Assembly (NCBI RefSeq): GCF_051014445.1
Contig: NW_027488385.1
Span: 744,001 to 808,000 of the forward strand
Source: Colletes latitarsis
Taxonomy: Eukaryota; Arthropoda; Insecta; Hymenoptera; Colletidae
Direction of reading: 5' to 3'
DNA: 64,000 bases
The position numbers and the translations under genes were made by a program. The notes beneath the pieces are model-generated. The model made no database searches, had not been told where the DNA came from, and was given only the letters and a program-made list of their open reading frames with translations. The stretch's first letter is position 1. The number at the start of each line of letters is the position of its first letter. This document shows positions 13,216-26,740 of this stretch, piece after piece.

Positions 13216-16200
13216 ATGCGTTATCCTCTAAAATATTGATCCAAACCAGGTTTAATGGACTGTTTCAGTGTGGTACCACACTACTACGTGATCCAAACCA
13301 GAAAAAACCCAGGATCCGTTCAACAAGTATGTGAAGAATGCGAAAGTATGAGGCTGATGAGTGAAAATCCTAGGCCTACCCTAGACCTAACATGCGTTAT
13401 CCTCAAACATATTGATCGAAACCTGGTTTAATCGACTGTTTCAGTGTGGTACCACATTACTATCTGATCCAAACCAGAAAATAACCCAGGATCTGTTCAA
13501 CGAGTATGTGAAGTGTGCGAAAGTATGAGCCTGATGAGGGCAAATCTTAGACCTAACCCAGACCTAAGATGCGTTATCCTCTAAAATATTTATCCAGAAC
13601 AGGTTTCATTGAATGTTTCAGTGTGGTACCACTTTACTACGTGATCCAATCCAGAAATAGCCCAGGATCTAGCCATGAAGTATGAGAAATATGCGATAGT
13701 AAGAGCCTGATGAGGGCAAATCCTAGACCTATCCCAGACCTAACTTGCGTTATCCTCTAAAATATTGATCGAAACCAGGTTTAATTGACAGTTTCAGCGT
13801 GGTACCACATTACTACGTGATACAATGCAGAAACAGCCCAGGATCTAGCCATGAAGTATGAGAAATATGCGAAAGTATGAGCCTGATGAGGGCAAATCCT
13901 AGACGTAACCCAGACCTAACATGCGTTATCCTCTAAAATATTTATCAAGACCAGGTTTAATTGAATGTTTCAGTGTGGTACCACATTACTACGTGATCCA
14001 AACCAGAAAAAACCCAGGATCCGTTCAACAAGTATGTGAAGAATGCGAAAGTATGAGTCTCATGAGCGAAAATTCCAGACCTAACCTAGACCTAACATGC
14101 GTTATCCTCTAAAATATTGATCCAAACCAGGTTTAATGCACTGTTTCAGTGTGGTACCACACTACTACGTGATCCAAACCAGAAAAAACCCAGGATCTGT
14201 TCAACAAGTATGTGAAAAACGCGAAAGTATGAGCCTGATGAGGGCAAATCCCAGACCAATCCCAGACCTAACTTGCGTTGTCCTCTAAGATATTGATGGA
14301 AACCAGGTTTAATTGACTGTTTCAGTGTTGTACTTCATTACTACGTGATGCAATCCAGAAAAGGCCCAGGATCTAGCCATCAAGTATGAGAAATATGCGA
14401 AAGAACGAGCCTGATGAGAGCAAATCCCAGACCTGACCTAGACCTAACAAGAATTCTTCTCTAAAATATTGATCGAAACCAGGTTTAATTGACTGTTTCA
14501 GTGTGGACCCTCATTACTTCGTGATCCAAACCAGAAAAAACCCAGGATCCGTTCAACAAGTATGTGAAGAATGCGAAAGTATGAGTCTGATGAGTGAAAA
14601 TCCCAGGCCTAACCTAGACTTAACTTGCGTTATCCTCTAAGATATTGATCGAAACCATGTTTAATCGACTGTTTCAGTGTGGTACCACATTACTACGTGA
14701 TCCAAACCAGAAAAAACCCAGGATCAGTTCAGCAAGTATGAGAAGAATGCGAAAGTATGAGTCTGATGAGTGAAAATCGCAGGGCTAACCTAGACCTAAC
14801 ATGCGTTATCCTCTAAAATATTGATCCAAACCAGGTTTAATGCACTGTTTCAGTGTGGTACCACACTACTACGTGATCCAAACCAGAAAAAACCCAGGAT
14901 CAGTTCAGCAAGTATGAGAAGAATGCGAAAGTATGAGTCTGATGAGTGAAAATCCCAGGCCTAACCTAGACTTAACTTGCGTTATCCTCTAAGATATTGA
15001 TCGAAACCAGGTTTAATTGACTGTTTCAGTGTTGTACTTCATTACTACGTGATGCAATCCAGAAAAGGCCCAGGATCTAGCCATCAAGTATGAGAAATAT
15101 GCGAAAGAACGAGCCTGATGAGAGCAAATCCCAGACCTAACCTAGACCTAACATGCGTTATCCTCTAGAATATTTATCAAGACCAGGTTTAATTGAATGT
15201 TTCAGTGTGGTACCACTTTACTACGTGATCCAGAGCAGAAAAAACCCTCGATCAGGTCAACATGTATGTTAAAACTGCGAAAGTATGACCCTGATGAGGG
15301 CAAATCCCAGGCCTAACCTAGACCAAACTTGCGTTATCCTCTAAAATATTGATCGAAACCAGGTTTAATTGACTGTTTCAGTGTGGTACCACATTACTAC
15401 GTCATACAATCCAGAAACAGCCCAGGATCTAGCCATCAAGTATGAGAAATATGCGAAAGAATGTGCCTGATGAGAGCAAATCCCAGACCTAACCTAGACC
15501 TAACATGAATTATTCTCTAAAATATTGATCGAAACCAGGTTTAATTGACTGTTTCAGTGTTCTACTTCATTACTACGTGATGCAATCCAGAAAAAGTCCA
15601 GGATCTAGCCATCAAGTATGAGAAATATGCGAAAGAATGAGCCTGATGAGGGCAAATCCTAGACCTAACCCAGACCTAACATGCGTTATCCTCTAAAATG
15701 TTTATCAAGACCAGGTTTAATTGAATGTTTCAGTGTAGTATCACACTACTACGTGACCCAAACCAGAAAAAACCCAGGATCTGTTCAACAAGTATGTGAA
15801 AAACGCGAAAGTATGAGCCTGATGAGGGCAAATCCCGGACCTATCCCAGACCTAACTTGCGTTATCCTCTAAAATATTGATCGAAACCTGGTTTAATCGA
15901 CTATTTCAGTGTGGTACCACATTACTATATGATCCAAACCAGAAAATAACCCAGGATCCGTTCAACAAGTATGTGAAGAATGCGAAAGTATGAGTCTGAT
16001 GAGTGAAAATCCCAGGCCTGACCTAGACCTAACATGCGTTATCCTCTAAAATATTGAGCGAAACCAGGTTTAATGGACTGTTTCAGTGTGGTACCACACT
16101 ACTACGGGATCCGAACCAGAAAAAACCCAGGATCTGTTCAACAAGTATGTGAAAAACGCGACAGTATGAGCCTGATGAGGGCAAATCCCAGACCTATCCC

Positions 16201-16390
16201 AGACCTAACTTGCGTTGTCCTCTAAAATATTGATGGAAATCAGGTTTAATTGACTGTTTCAGTGTTGTACTTCATTACTACGTGATGCAATCCAGAAAAA
16301 GCTCAGGATCTAGCCATCAAGTATGAGAAATATGCGAAAGAATGAGCCTGATGAGAGCAAATCCCAGACCTATCCCAGACCTAACTTGCG
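13216..16390. repeat. R0: partial, rearranged copy of the large HOR
   Basis: 13040-14600 aligns with R2 at an offset of 16378, and 15130-16390 aligns at 16554. Between them a monomer was lost at a hybrid unit: near 14600-14640 an AGGCCTAACCTAGAC segment runs directly into TTAACTTGCG, which in R2 belongs to the following monomer. TTTAATGCACTG occurs at 14131 and 14835, exactly 704 bp (four monomers) apart, so R0 also contains its own local duplication. Confidence 0.8.
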
Positions 16391-16399
16391 TTATCCTCT

Positions 16400-17570
16400 A
16401 AGATATTGATGGAAACCAGGTTTAATTGACTGTTTCAGTGTTGTACTTCATTACTACGTGATGCTATCCAGAAAAAGCCCAGGATCTAGCCATCAAGTAT
16501 GAGAAATATGCGAAAGAACGAGCCTGATGAAAGCAAATCCCAGACCTAACCTAGACCTAACATGAATTCTTCTCTAAAATATTGATCGAAACCAGGTTTA
16601 ATTGACTGTTTCAGAGTGGACCCTCATTACTTCGTGATCCAAACCAGAAAAAACCCAGGATCCGTTCAAAAAGTATGTGAAGAATGCGAAAGTATGAGTC
16701 TGATGAGTGAAAATCCCAGGCCTAACCTAGACCTAACATGCGTTATCTTCAAAAATATTGATCGGAACCTGGTTTAATCGATTGTTTCAGTGTGGTACCA
16801 CATTACCATGTGATCCAAACCAGAAAATAACCCAGGATCTGTTCAACGAGTATGTGAAGTGTGCGATAGTATGAGTCTGATGAGGTCAAATCCCAGACCA
16901 ATCCCAGACTTAACTTGCGTTATCCTCTAAGATATTGATCGAAACCAGGTTTAATCGACTGTTTCAGTGTGGTACCACCTTACTACGTGATCCAAACCAG
17001 AAAAAACCCAGGATCAGTTCAGCAAGTATGAGAAGAATGCGAAAGTATGAGTCTGATGAGTGAAAATCCCAGGGCTAACCTAGACCTAACATGCGTTATC
17101 CTCTAAAATATTGATCCAAACCAGGTTTAATGGACTGTTTCAGTGTGGTACCACACTACTACGTGATACAAGCCAGAAAAAACCCAGGATCTGTTCAACA
17201 AGTATGTGAAAAACGCGAAAGTATGAGCCTGATGAGGGCGAATCCCAGACCTATGCCAGACCTAACTTGCGTTGTCCTCTAAGATATTGGTGGAAACCAG
17301 GTTTAATTGACTGTTTCAGTATTGTACTTCATTACTACGTGATACAAACCAGAAAAAACCCAGGATCTGTTCAACAAATATGTGAAAAACGCGAAAGTAT
17401 GAGCCTGATGAGGGCGAATCCCAGACCTATGCCAGACCTAACTTGCGTTGTCCTCTAAGATATTGATGGAAACCAGGTTTAATTGACTGTTTCAGTGTTG
17501 TACTTCATTACTACGTGATGCAATCCAGAAAAAGCCCAGGATATAGCCATCAAGTATGAGAAATATGCGA
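16400..17570. repeat. Segment duplicated at 43523-44690
   Basis: It aligns at a constant 27123-bp offset. The private marker GATGCTATCC is at about 16459 and 43582, and the unit with GATATTGGTGG is at about 17285 and 44408. Two adjacent form Z-like units with CAACAAATATGTG and GTATTGTACTTC belong to this block and also occur in R1, R2 and R3. Confidence 0.85.
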
Positions 17571-17589
17571 AAGAATGAGCCTGTTGAGA

Positions 17590-18320
17590 GCAAATCCCAG
17601 ACCGAACCTAGACCTAACATGCGTTATCCTCTAAAATATTTATCAAGACCAGGTTTAATTGAATGTTTCAGTGTGGTACCACTTTACTACGTGCTCCAGA
17701 GCAGAAAAAACCCTCGATCAGGTCAACATGTATGTTAAAACTGCGAAAGTATGACCCTGATGAGGGCAAATCCCAGGCCTAACCTAGACCTAACTTGCGT
17801 TATCCTCTAAAATATTGATCGAAACCAGGTTTAATTGACTGTTTCAGTGTGGTACCACATTACTACGTCATACAATCCAGAAACAGCCCAGGATCTAGCC
17901 ATCAAGTATGAGAAATATGCGAAAGAATGTGCCTGATGAGAGCAAATCCCAGACCTAACCTAGACCTAACATGAATTATTCTCTAAAATATTGATCGAAA
18001 CCAGGTTTAATTGACTGTTTCAGTGTTGTACTTCATTACTACGTGATGCAATCCAGAAAAAGCCCAGGATCTAGCCATCAAGTATGAGAAATATGCGAAA
18101 GAATGAGCCTGATGAGGGCAAATCCTAGACCTAACCCAGACCTAACATGCGTTATCCTCTAAAATGTTTATCAAGACCAGGTTTAATTGAATGTTTCAGT
18201 GTAGTATCACACTACTACGTGACCCAAACCAGAAAAAACCCAGGATCTGTTCAACAAGTATGTGAAAAACGCGAAAGTATGAGCCTGATGAGGGCAAATC
18301 CCGGACCTATCCCAGACCTA
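17590..18320. repeat. Segment duplicated from about 15130-15850
   Basis: It carries a form W unit, a GTCATACAATCC unit, a GTTGTACTTC unit and a GTAGTATCAC unit in the same order as 15130-15850, at an offset of 2466 bp (14 monomers plus 2). The copy has private changes such as GTGCTCCAGAGC. Confidence 0.8.
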
Positions 18321-19205
18321 ACTTGCGTTATCCCCAAAAATATTGATCGAAACCAGGTTTAATCGACTGTTTCAGTGTGGTACCACATTACTGCGTGATC
18401 CAAACTAGAAAAAAACCCAGGATCTCGTCAACGAGTATGTGAAGTGTGCGAAAGTATGAGTCTGATGAGGGCAAATCCCAGACCTATCCCAGACCTAACA
18501 TGCGTTATCCTCTAAAATATTTATCAAGACCAGGTTTAATTGATTGTTTCAGTGTGGACCCACATTACTACGCGAACCAAACCCGAAAAAACCCAGGATC
18601 CGTTCAGTAAGTATGTGAGGAATGCGAAACTATGAGTCTGATGAGTGAAAATCCCAGGCCTAACCTAGACCTAACATGCGTTGTCCTCAAAAATATTGAT
18701 CGAAACCTGGTTTACTCGACTGTTTCAGTGTGGTACCACATTACTATGTGATCCAATCCAGAAAATAACCCAGGATCTGTTCAACGAATATGTGAAGTGT
18801 GCGAAAGTATGAGTCTGATGAGGGCAAATCCCAGACCTATCCCAGACCTAACATGCGTTATCCTCTAAAATGTTTATCAAGACCAGGTTTAATTGAATGT
18901 TTCAGTGTAGTATCACACTACTACGTGACCCAAACCAGAAAAAACCCAGGATCTGTTCAACAAGTATGTGAAAAACGCGAAAGTATGAGCCTGATGAGGG
19001 CAAATCCCGGACCTATCCCAGACCTAACTTGCGTTATCCTCTAAAATATTGATCGAAACCTGGTTTAATCGACTGTTTCAGTGTGGTACCACATTAGTAT
19101 GTGATCCAAACCAGAAAATAACCCAGGATCTGTTCAACGAGTATGTGAAGTGTGCGATAGTATTAGTCTGATGAGGGCAAATCCCAGACCTATCCCAGAC
19201 CTAAC
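18147..19205. repeat. Four-monomer HOR, first locus (~706 bp)
   Basis: The GTAGTATCAC unit starts at 18147 and again at 18853, 706 bp apart. Between them are a CCCCAAAAATATTGATCG unit, a GGACCCACATTACTACGCGAACC unit and a GTTGTCCTCAAAAATATT unit. The series restarts and then passes into the next segment. The same series, better preserved, occurs at 46326-47736. Confidence 0.8.
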
Positions 19206-20583
19206 ATGCGTTATCCTCTAAAATATTTATCAAGACCAGGTTTAATTGATTGTTTCAGTGTGGACCCACATTACTACGTGATCCAAACCAGAAAAAACCC
19301 AGGATCTGTTCGACAAGTATGTGAAAAACGCGAAACTGTGAGCCTGATGAGGGCAAATATTAGACCTAACCTTGACCTAACATGCGTTATCCTCTAAAAT
19401 TTTTATCCAGACCAGGTTTCATTGAATGTTTCAGTGTGGTACCACTTTACTACGTGATCCAATCCAGAAATAGCCCAGGATCTAGCCATGAAGTATGAGA
19501 AATATGCGAAAGTTTCAGCCTGATGAGGGCAAATCCTAGACCTAACCCAGACCTAACATGCGTTATTCTCTAAAATATTTATCAAGACCAGGTTTAATTG
19601 AATGTTTCAGTGTGGTACCACATTACTATGTGATCCAAACCAGAAAATAACGCAGGATCCGTTCAACAAGTATGTGAAGTGTACGAAAGTATGAGCCTGA
19701 TGAGAGCAAATCCCATACCTAACCTAGACCTAACATGAATTATTCTCTAAAATATTGGTCGAAACCAGGTTTAATTGACTGTTTCAGTGTGGTCCCACAT
19801 TACTACGTGACCCAAACCAGAAAAAACCCAGGATCCGTTCAACAAGTATGTGAAAAACGCGAAACTGTGAGCCTGATGAGGGCAAATCTTAGACCTAACC
19901 CTAAGATGCTTTATCCTCTAAAATATTTATCCAGAACAGGTTTCATTGAATGTTTCAGTGTGGTACCACTTTACTACGTGATCCAATCCAGAAATAGCCC
20001 AGGATCTAGCCATGAAGTATGAGAAATATGCGATAGTAAGAGCCTGATGAGGGCAAATCCTAGAAATATCCCAGACCTAACTTGCGTTATCCTCTAAAAT
20101 ATTCATCGAAACCAGGTTTAATTGACTGTTTCAGCGTGGTACCACATTACTACGTGATACAATGCAGAAACAGCCCAGGATCTAGCCATGAAGTATGAGA
20201 AATATGCGAAAGTATGAGCCTGATGAGGGCAAATCCTAGACGTAACCCAGACCTAACATGCGTTTGCCTCTAAAATATTTATCAAGACCATGTTTAATTG
20301 AATGTTTCAGTGTGGTACCACATTACTACGTCATCCAAACCAGAAAAAACCCAGGATCCGTTCAACAAGTATGTGAAGAATGCGAATGTATGAGTCTGAT
20401 CAGTGAAAATCTCAGGCCTTACATAGACCTAACTTGCGTTGTCCTCTAAAATATTGATGGAAACCAGTTTTCATTGACTGTTTCAGTGTGGAACTACATT
20501 ACTACGTGATGCAATCCAGAAAAAGCCCAGGATCCGTTCAACAAGTATGTGAAGAAAGCGAAAGTATGAGTCTGATGAGGGCT
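19203..20583. repeat. Eight-monomer segment, copy 2 (pairs with 11280-12660)
   Basis: Same order of variant monomers as copy 1 at an offset of 7923 bp. The last part (from 20258) is also shared with 33996 onward at an offset of 13738, so three places in the window have this ATGCGTTTGCCTC unit followed by the GATGGAAACCAGTTTTC unit. Confidence 0.85.
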
Positions 20584-23500
20584 AATCCCAGACCTATCCC
20601 AGACCTAACATGCGTTATCCTCAAAAATATTGATCGAAACCAGGTTTAATCGACTGTTTCAGTGTGGTACCACATTACTGCGTGATCCGAACTAGAAGAA
20701 AACCCAGGATCTCGTCAACGAGTATGTGAAGTGTGCGAAAGTATGAGCCTGATGAGGGCAAATTCTAGACCTGATCCAGACCTAACATGCGTTATCCTCT
20801 AAAATATTTTTCAAGACCAGGTTTAATTGACTGTTTCAGTGTGGTCCCACATTACTACGTGATCCAAACCAGAAAAAACCCAGGATCCGTTCTACAAGTA
20901 TGTGAAGAATGCGAAAGTATGAGTCTGATGAGTGAAAATCCCAGGCCTAACCTAGACCTAACATGCGTTATCCTCAAAAATATTGATAGAAACCTGGTTT
21001 AATCGACTGTTGCAGTGTGGTACCACATTACTATGTGATTCAAACCAGAAAGTAACCCAGGATCTGTTCAACGAGTATGTGAAGTTTGCGAAAATATGAG
21101 TCTGATGAGGTCAAATCCCAGACCAATCCCAGAGTTAACTTGCGTTATCCTCTTAAATATTGATCGAAACCAGGTTTAATCGACTGTTACAGTGTGGTAC
21201 CACATTACTGCGTGATCCAAACCAGAAAAAACCCAGGATCAGTTCAACAAGTATGGCAAGAATGCGAAAGTATGAGTCTGATGAGTGAAAATCCCAGGGC
21301 TAACCTAGACCTAACATGCGTTATCCTCTAATATATTGATCCAAACCAGGTTTGATTGACTGTTTCAGCGTGGTACCACATTACTACGTGATACAATCCA
21401 GAAACAGCCCAGGATCTAGCCATGAAGTATGAGAAATATGCGAAAGTATGAACCTGATGAGGGCAAATCCTAGACCTAACCCATACCTAACATGTGTTAT
21501 CCTCTAAAATATTTATCAAGACCAGGTTTAGTTGAATGTTTCAGTGTGGTACCACTTTACTACGTGATCCAAAGCAGAAAAAACCCTCGAGCAGGTCAAC
21601 ATGTATGTTAAAACTGCGAAAGTATGACCCTGATGAGGGCAAATCCCAGGCCTAACCTAGACCTAACATGCGTTATCCTCTAAAATATTGATCCAAACCA
21701 GGTTTAATGGACTGTTTCAGTGTGGTACCACACTACTACGTGATCCAAACCAGAGAAAACCCAGGATCATTCAACAAGTATGTGAAAAACACGAATGTAT
21801 GAGCCAGATGAGGGCAAATCCCAGACCTATCCCAGACCTAACTTACGTTGTCCTCTAAGATATTGATGGAAACCAGGTTTAATTGACTGTTTCAGTGTTG
21901 TACTTCATTACTACGTGATGCAATCCAGAAAAAGCCCAGGATCTAGCCATCAAGTATGAGAAATATGCGAAAGAACGAGCTTGATGAGAGCAAATCCCTG
22001 ACCTAACCTAGACCTAACATGAATTATTCTCTAAAATATTGATCGAAACCATGTTTAATCGACTGTTTCAGTGTGGTACCACATTACTACGTGATCCAAA
22101 CCGGAAAATAACCCAGGATCTGTTCAACGAGTATGTGAAGTGTGCGAAAGTATGAGCCTGATGAGGGCAAATCTTAGACCTAACCCAGACCTAAGATGCG
22201 TTATCCTCTAAAATATTTATCCAGAACAGGTTTCATTGAATGTTTCAGTGTGGTACCACTTTACTACGTGATCCAATCCAGAAATAGCCCAGGATCTAGC
22301 CATGAAGTATGAGAAATATGCGAAAGTATGAGCCTGCTGAGGGCAAATCCTAGACCTAACCCAAACCTAACATGCGTTATCCTCTAAAATATTTATCCAG
22401 ACCAGGTTTCATTGAATGTTTCAGTGTGGTACCACTTTACTACGTGATCCAATCCAGAAATAGCCCAGGATCTAGCCATGAAGTATGAGAAATATGCGAA
22501 AGTATGAGCCTGCTGAGGGCAAATCCCAGACCTATCCCAAACCTGACTATGCGTTATCCTCTAAAATATTGATCAAAACCAGGTTTAATCGACTGTTTCA
22601 GTGTGGTACCACATTACTACGTGATCCAAACCAGAAAAAACCCAGGATCCGTTCAACAAGTATGTGAAGAATGCGAAAGTATGAGGCTGATGAGTGAAAA
22701 TCCCAGGCCTAACCTAGACCTAACATGCGTTATCCTCAAAAATATTGATCGAAACCTGGTTTAATTGACTGTTTCAGCGTGGTACCACATTACTACGTGA
22801 TACAAACCAGAAACAGCCCAGGATCTAGCCATGAAGTATGAGAAATATGCGAAAGTATGAGCCTGCTGAGGGCAAATCCTAGACCTAACCCAAACCTAAC
22901 ATGCGTTATCCTCTAAAATATTTATCCAGACCAGGTTTCATTGAATGTTTCAGTGTGGTACCACTTTACTACGTGATCCAATCCAGAAATAGCCCAGGAT
23001 CTAGCCATGAAGTATGAGAAATATGCGAAAGTATGAGTCTGATCAGTGAAAATCCCACGGCTAACCTAGACCTTACATGCGTTATCCTCTAAAATATTTA
23101 TCAAGACCAGGTTTAATTGAACGTTTCAGTGTGGTACCACATTACTACGTGTTCCAAACCAGAAAAAACCCAGGATCCGTTCAACAAGTATGTGAAGAAG
23201 GCGAAATTATGAGTCTGATCAGTGAAAATCTCAGGCCTTACCTAGACCTAACTTGCGATGGCTTCAAAAATATTGATGGAAACCAGGTTTCATTGACTGT
23301 TTCAGTGTGGTACTACATTACTACGTGATGCAATCCAGAGAAAGCCCATGATCTAGCCATCAAGTATGAGAAATATGCGAAAGAATGAGCCTCATGAGAG
23401 CAAATCCCAGACCTAACCTAGACCTAACATGCGTTATCCTCTAAAATATTGAGCGAAACCAGGTTTAATGGACTGTTTCAGTGTGGTACCACACTACTTC

Positions 23501-26500
23501 GTGATCCAAACCAGAAAAAACCCAGGATCTGTTTAACAGGTATGTGAAAAACTCGAAACTGTGAGCCTGATGAGGGCAAATCTTAGACCTAACCTTGACC
23601 TAAGATGCGTTATCCTCTAAAATATTGAGCGAAACCAGGTTTGATGGACTGTTTCAGTGTGGTACCACACTACTACGGGATCCAAACCAGAAAAAACCCA
23701 GGATCTGTTCAACAAGTATATGAAAAACACGAAAGTATGAGCCTGATGAGGGTGAATCCCAGACCTATGCCAGACCTAACTTGCGTTATCCTCTAAAATA
23801 TTGATCGAAACCAGGTTTAATTGACTGTTTCAGCGTGGTACCACATTACTACGTGATACAATCCAGAAAGAGCCCAGGATCTAGCCATGAAGTATGAGAG
23901 ATATGCGAAAGAACGAGCCTGATGAGAGCAAATCCCAGACCTAACCTAGACCTAACATGAATTATTCTCTAAAATATTGAGCGAAACCAGGTTTGATGGA
24001 CTGTTTCAGTGTGGTGACACATTACTACGTGATCCAAACCAGAAGAAACCCAGGATCAGTTCAACAAGTATGAGAAGAATGCGATAGTATGAGTCTGATG
24101 AGTGAAAATCCCAGGGCTAACCTAGACCTTACATGCGTTATCCTCTAAAATATTCATCCAAACCAGGTTTAATGGACTGTTTCAGTGTGGTACCACATTA
24201 CTACGTGATCCAAACCAGAAAAAACCCAGGATCCGTTCAACAAGTATGTGAAGAATTCGAAAGTATGAGCCTGCTGAGGGCAAATCCTAGACCTAACCCA
24301 AACCTAACATGCGTTATCCTCTAAAATATTTGTCAAGACCAGGTTTAATTGACTGTTTCAGTGTGGCCCCACATTACTACGTGATCCAAACCAGAAAAAA
24401 CCCAGGATCCGTTCTACAAGTATGTGAAGAATGCGAAACTATGAGTCTGATGAGTGAAAATCCCAGGCCTAACCTAGACCTAACATGCGTTATCCTCAAT
24501 AATATTGATCGAAACCTGGTTTAATCGACTGTTTCAGTGTGGTACCACATTACTATGTGATCCAAACCAGACAGTAACCCAGGATCTGTTCAACGAGTAT
24601 GTGAAGTGTGCGAAAGTATGAGTCTGATGAGGTCAAATCCCAGACCTATCCCAAACCTAACTATGCGTTATCCTCTAAAATATTGATCAAAACCAGGTTT
24701 AATCGACTGTTTCAGTGTGGTACCACATTACTACGTGATCCAAACCAGAAAAAACCCAGGATCCGTTCAACAAGTATGTGAAGAATTCGAAAGTATGAGG
24801 CTGATGAGTGAAAATCCTAGGCCTACCCTAGACCTAACATGCGTTATCCTCAAACATATTGATCGAAACCTGGTTTAATCGACTGTTTCAGTGTGGTACC
24901 ACATTACTACGTGATCCAAACCGGAAAATAACCCAGGATCTGTTCAACGAGTATGTGAAGTGTGCGAAAGTATGAGCCTGATGAGGGCAAATCTTAGACC
25001 TAACCCAGACCTAAGATGCGTTATCCTCTAAAATATTTATCCAGAACAGGTTTCATTGAATGTTTCAGTGTGGTACCACTTTACTACGTGATCCAATCCA
25101 GAAATAGCCCAGGATCTAGCCATGAAGTATGAGAAATATGCGATAGTAAGAGCCTGATGAGGGCAAATCCTAGACCTATCCCAGACCTAACTTGCGTTAT
25201 CCTCTAAAATATTGATCGAAACCAGGTTTAATTGACAGTTTCAGCGTGGTACCACATTACTACGTGATACAATGCAGAAACAGCCCAGGATCTAGCCATG
25301 AAGTATGAGAAATATGCGAAAGTATGAGCCTGATGAGGGCAAATCCTAGACGTAACCCAGACCTAACATGCGTTATCCTCTAAAATATTTATCAAGACCA
25401 GGTTTAATTGAATGTTTCAGTGTGGTACCACATTACTACGTGATCCAAACCAGAAAAAACCCAGGATCCGTTCAACAAGTATGTGAAGAATGCGAAAGTA
25501 TGAGTCTCATGAGCGAAAATTCCAGACCTAACCTAGACCTAACATGCGTTATCCTCTAAAATATTGATCCAAACCAGGTTTAATGGACTGTTTCAGTGTG
25601 GTACCACACTACTACGTGATCCAAACCAGAAAAAACCCAGGATCTGTTCAACAAGTATGTGAAAAACGCGAAAGTATGAGCCTGATGAGGGCAAATCCCA
25701 GACCAATCCCAGACCTAACTTGCGTTGTCCTCTAAGATATTGATGGAAACCAGGTTTAATTGACTGTTTCAGTGTTGTACTTCATTACTACGTGATGCAA
25801 TCCAGAAAAGGCCCAGGATCTAGCCATCAAGTATGAGAAATATGCGAAAGAACGAGCCTGATGAGAGCAAATCCCAGACCTAACCTAGACCTAACAAGAA
25901 TTCTTCTCTAAAATATTGATCGAAACCAGGTTTAATTGACTGTTTCAGTGTGGACCCTCATTACTTCGTGATCCAAACCAGAAAAACCCAGGATCCGTTC
26001 AACAAGTATGTGAAGAATGCGAAAGTATGAGTCTGATGAGTGAAAATCCCAGGCCTAACCTAGACCTAACATGCGTTATCTTCAAAAATATTGATCGGAA
26101 CCTGGTTTAATCGACTGTTTCAGTGTGGTACCACATTACCATGTGATCCAAACCAGAAAATAACCCAGGATCTGTTCAACGAGTATGTGAAGTGTGCGAA
26201 AGTATGAGTCTGATGAGGTCAAATCCCAGACCAATCCCAGACTTAACTTGCGTTATCCTCTAAGATATTGATCGAAACCATGTTTAATCGACTGTTTCAG
26301 TGTGGTACCACATTACTACGTGATCCAAACCAGAAAAAACCCAGGATCAGTTCAGCAAGTATGAGAAGAAGGCGAAAGTATGAGTCTGATGAGTGAAAAT
26401 CGCAGGGCTAACCTAGACCTAACATGCGTTATCCTCTAAAATATTGATCCAAACCAGGTTTAATTGACTGTTTCAGTATTGTACTTCATTACTACGTGAT

Positions 26501-26740
26501 ACAAACCAGAAAAAACCCAGGATCTGTTCAACAAATATGTGAAAAACGCGAAAGTATGAGCCTGATGAGGGCGAATCCCAGACCTATGTCAGACCTAACT
26601 TGCGTTGTCCTCTAAGATATTGATGGAAACCAGGTTTAATTGACTGTTTCAGTGTTGTACTTCATTACTACGTGATGCAATCCAGAAAAAGCCCAGGATA
26701 TAGCCATCAAGTATGAGAAATATGCGAAAGAATGACCCTG
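20250..26740. repeat. Long-range duplication, left copy (pairs with 33990-41180)
   Basis: The alignment to 33990-41180 holds for about 37 monomers but its offset steps: 13738, then 14090 from about 20750, 14620 around 21750, 14268 from about 22541, and 14444 from about 24800. Each step is one to three whole monomers. Shared rare marks include ATGTGTTATC (about 21492 and 35582), CTTGCGATGGCTTC (about 23252 and 37520) and GTGGTGACACATT (about 24014 and 38280). Confidence 0.85.
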
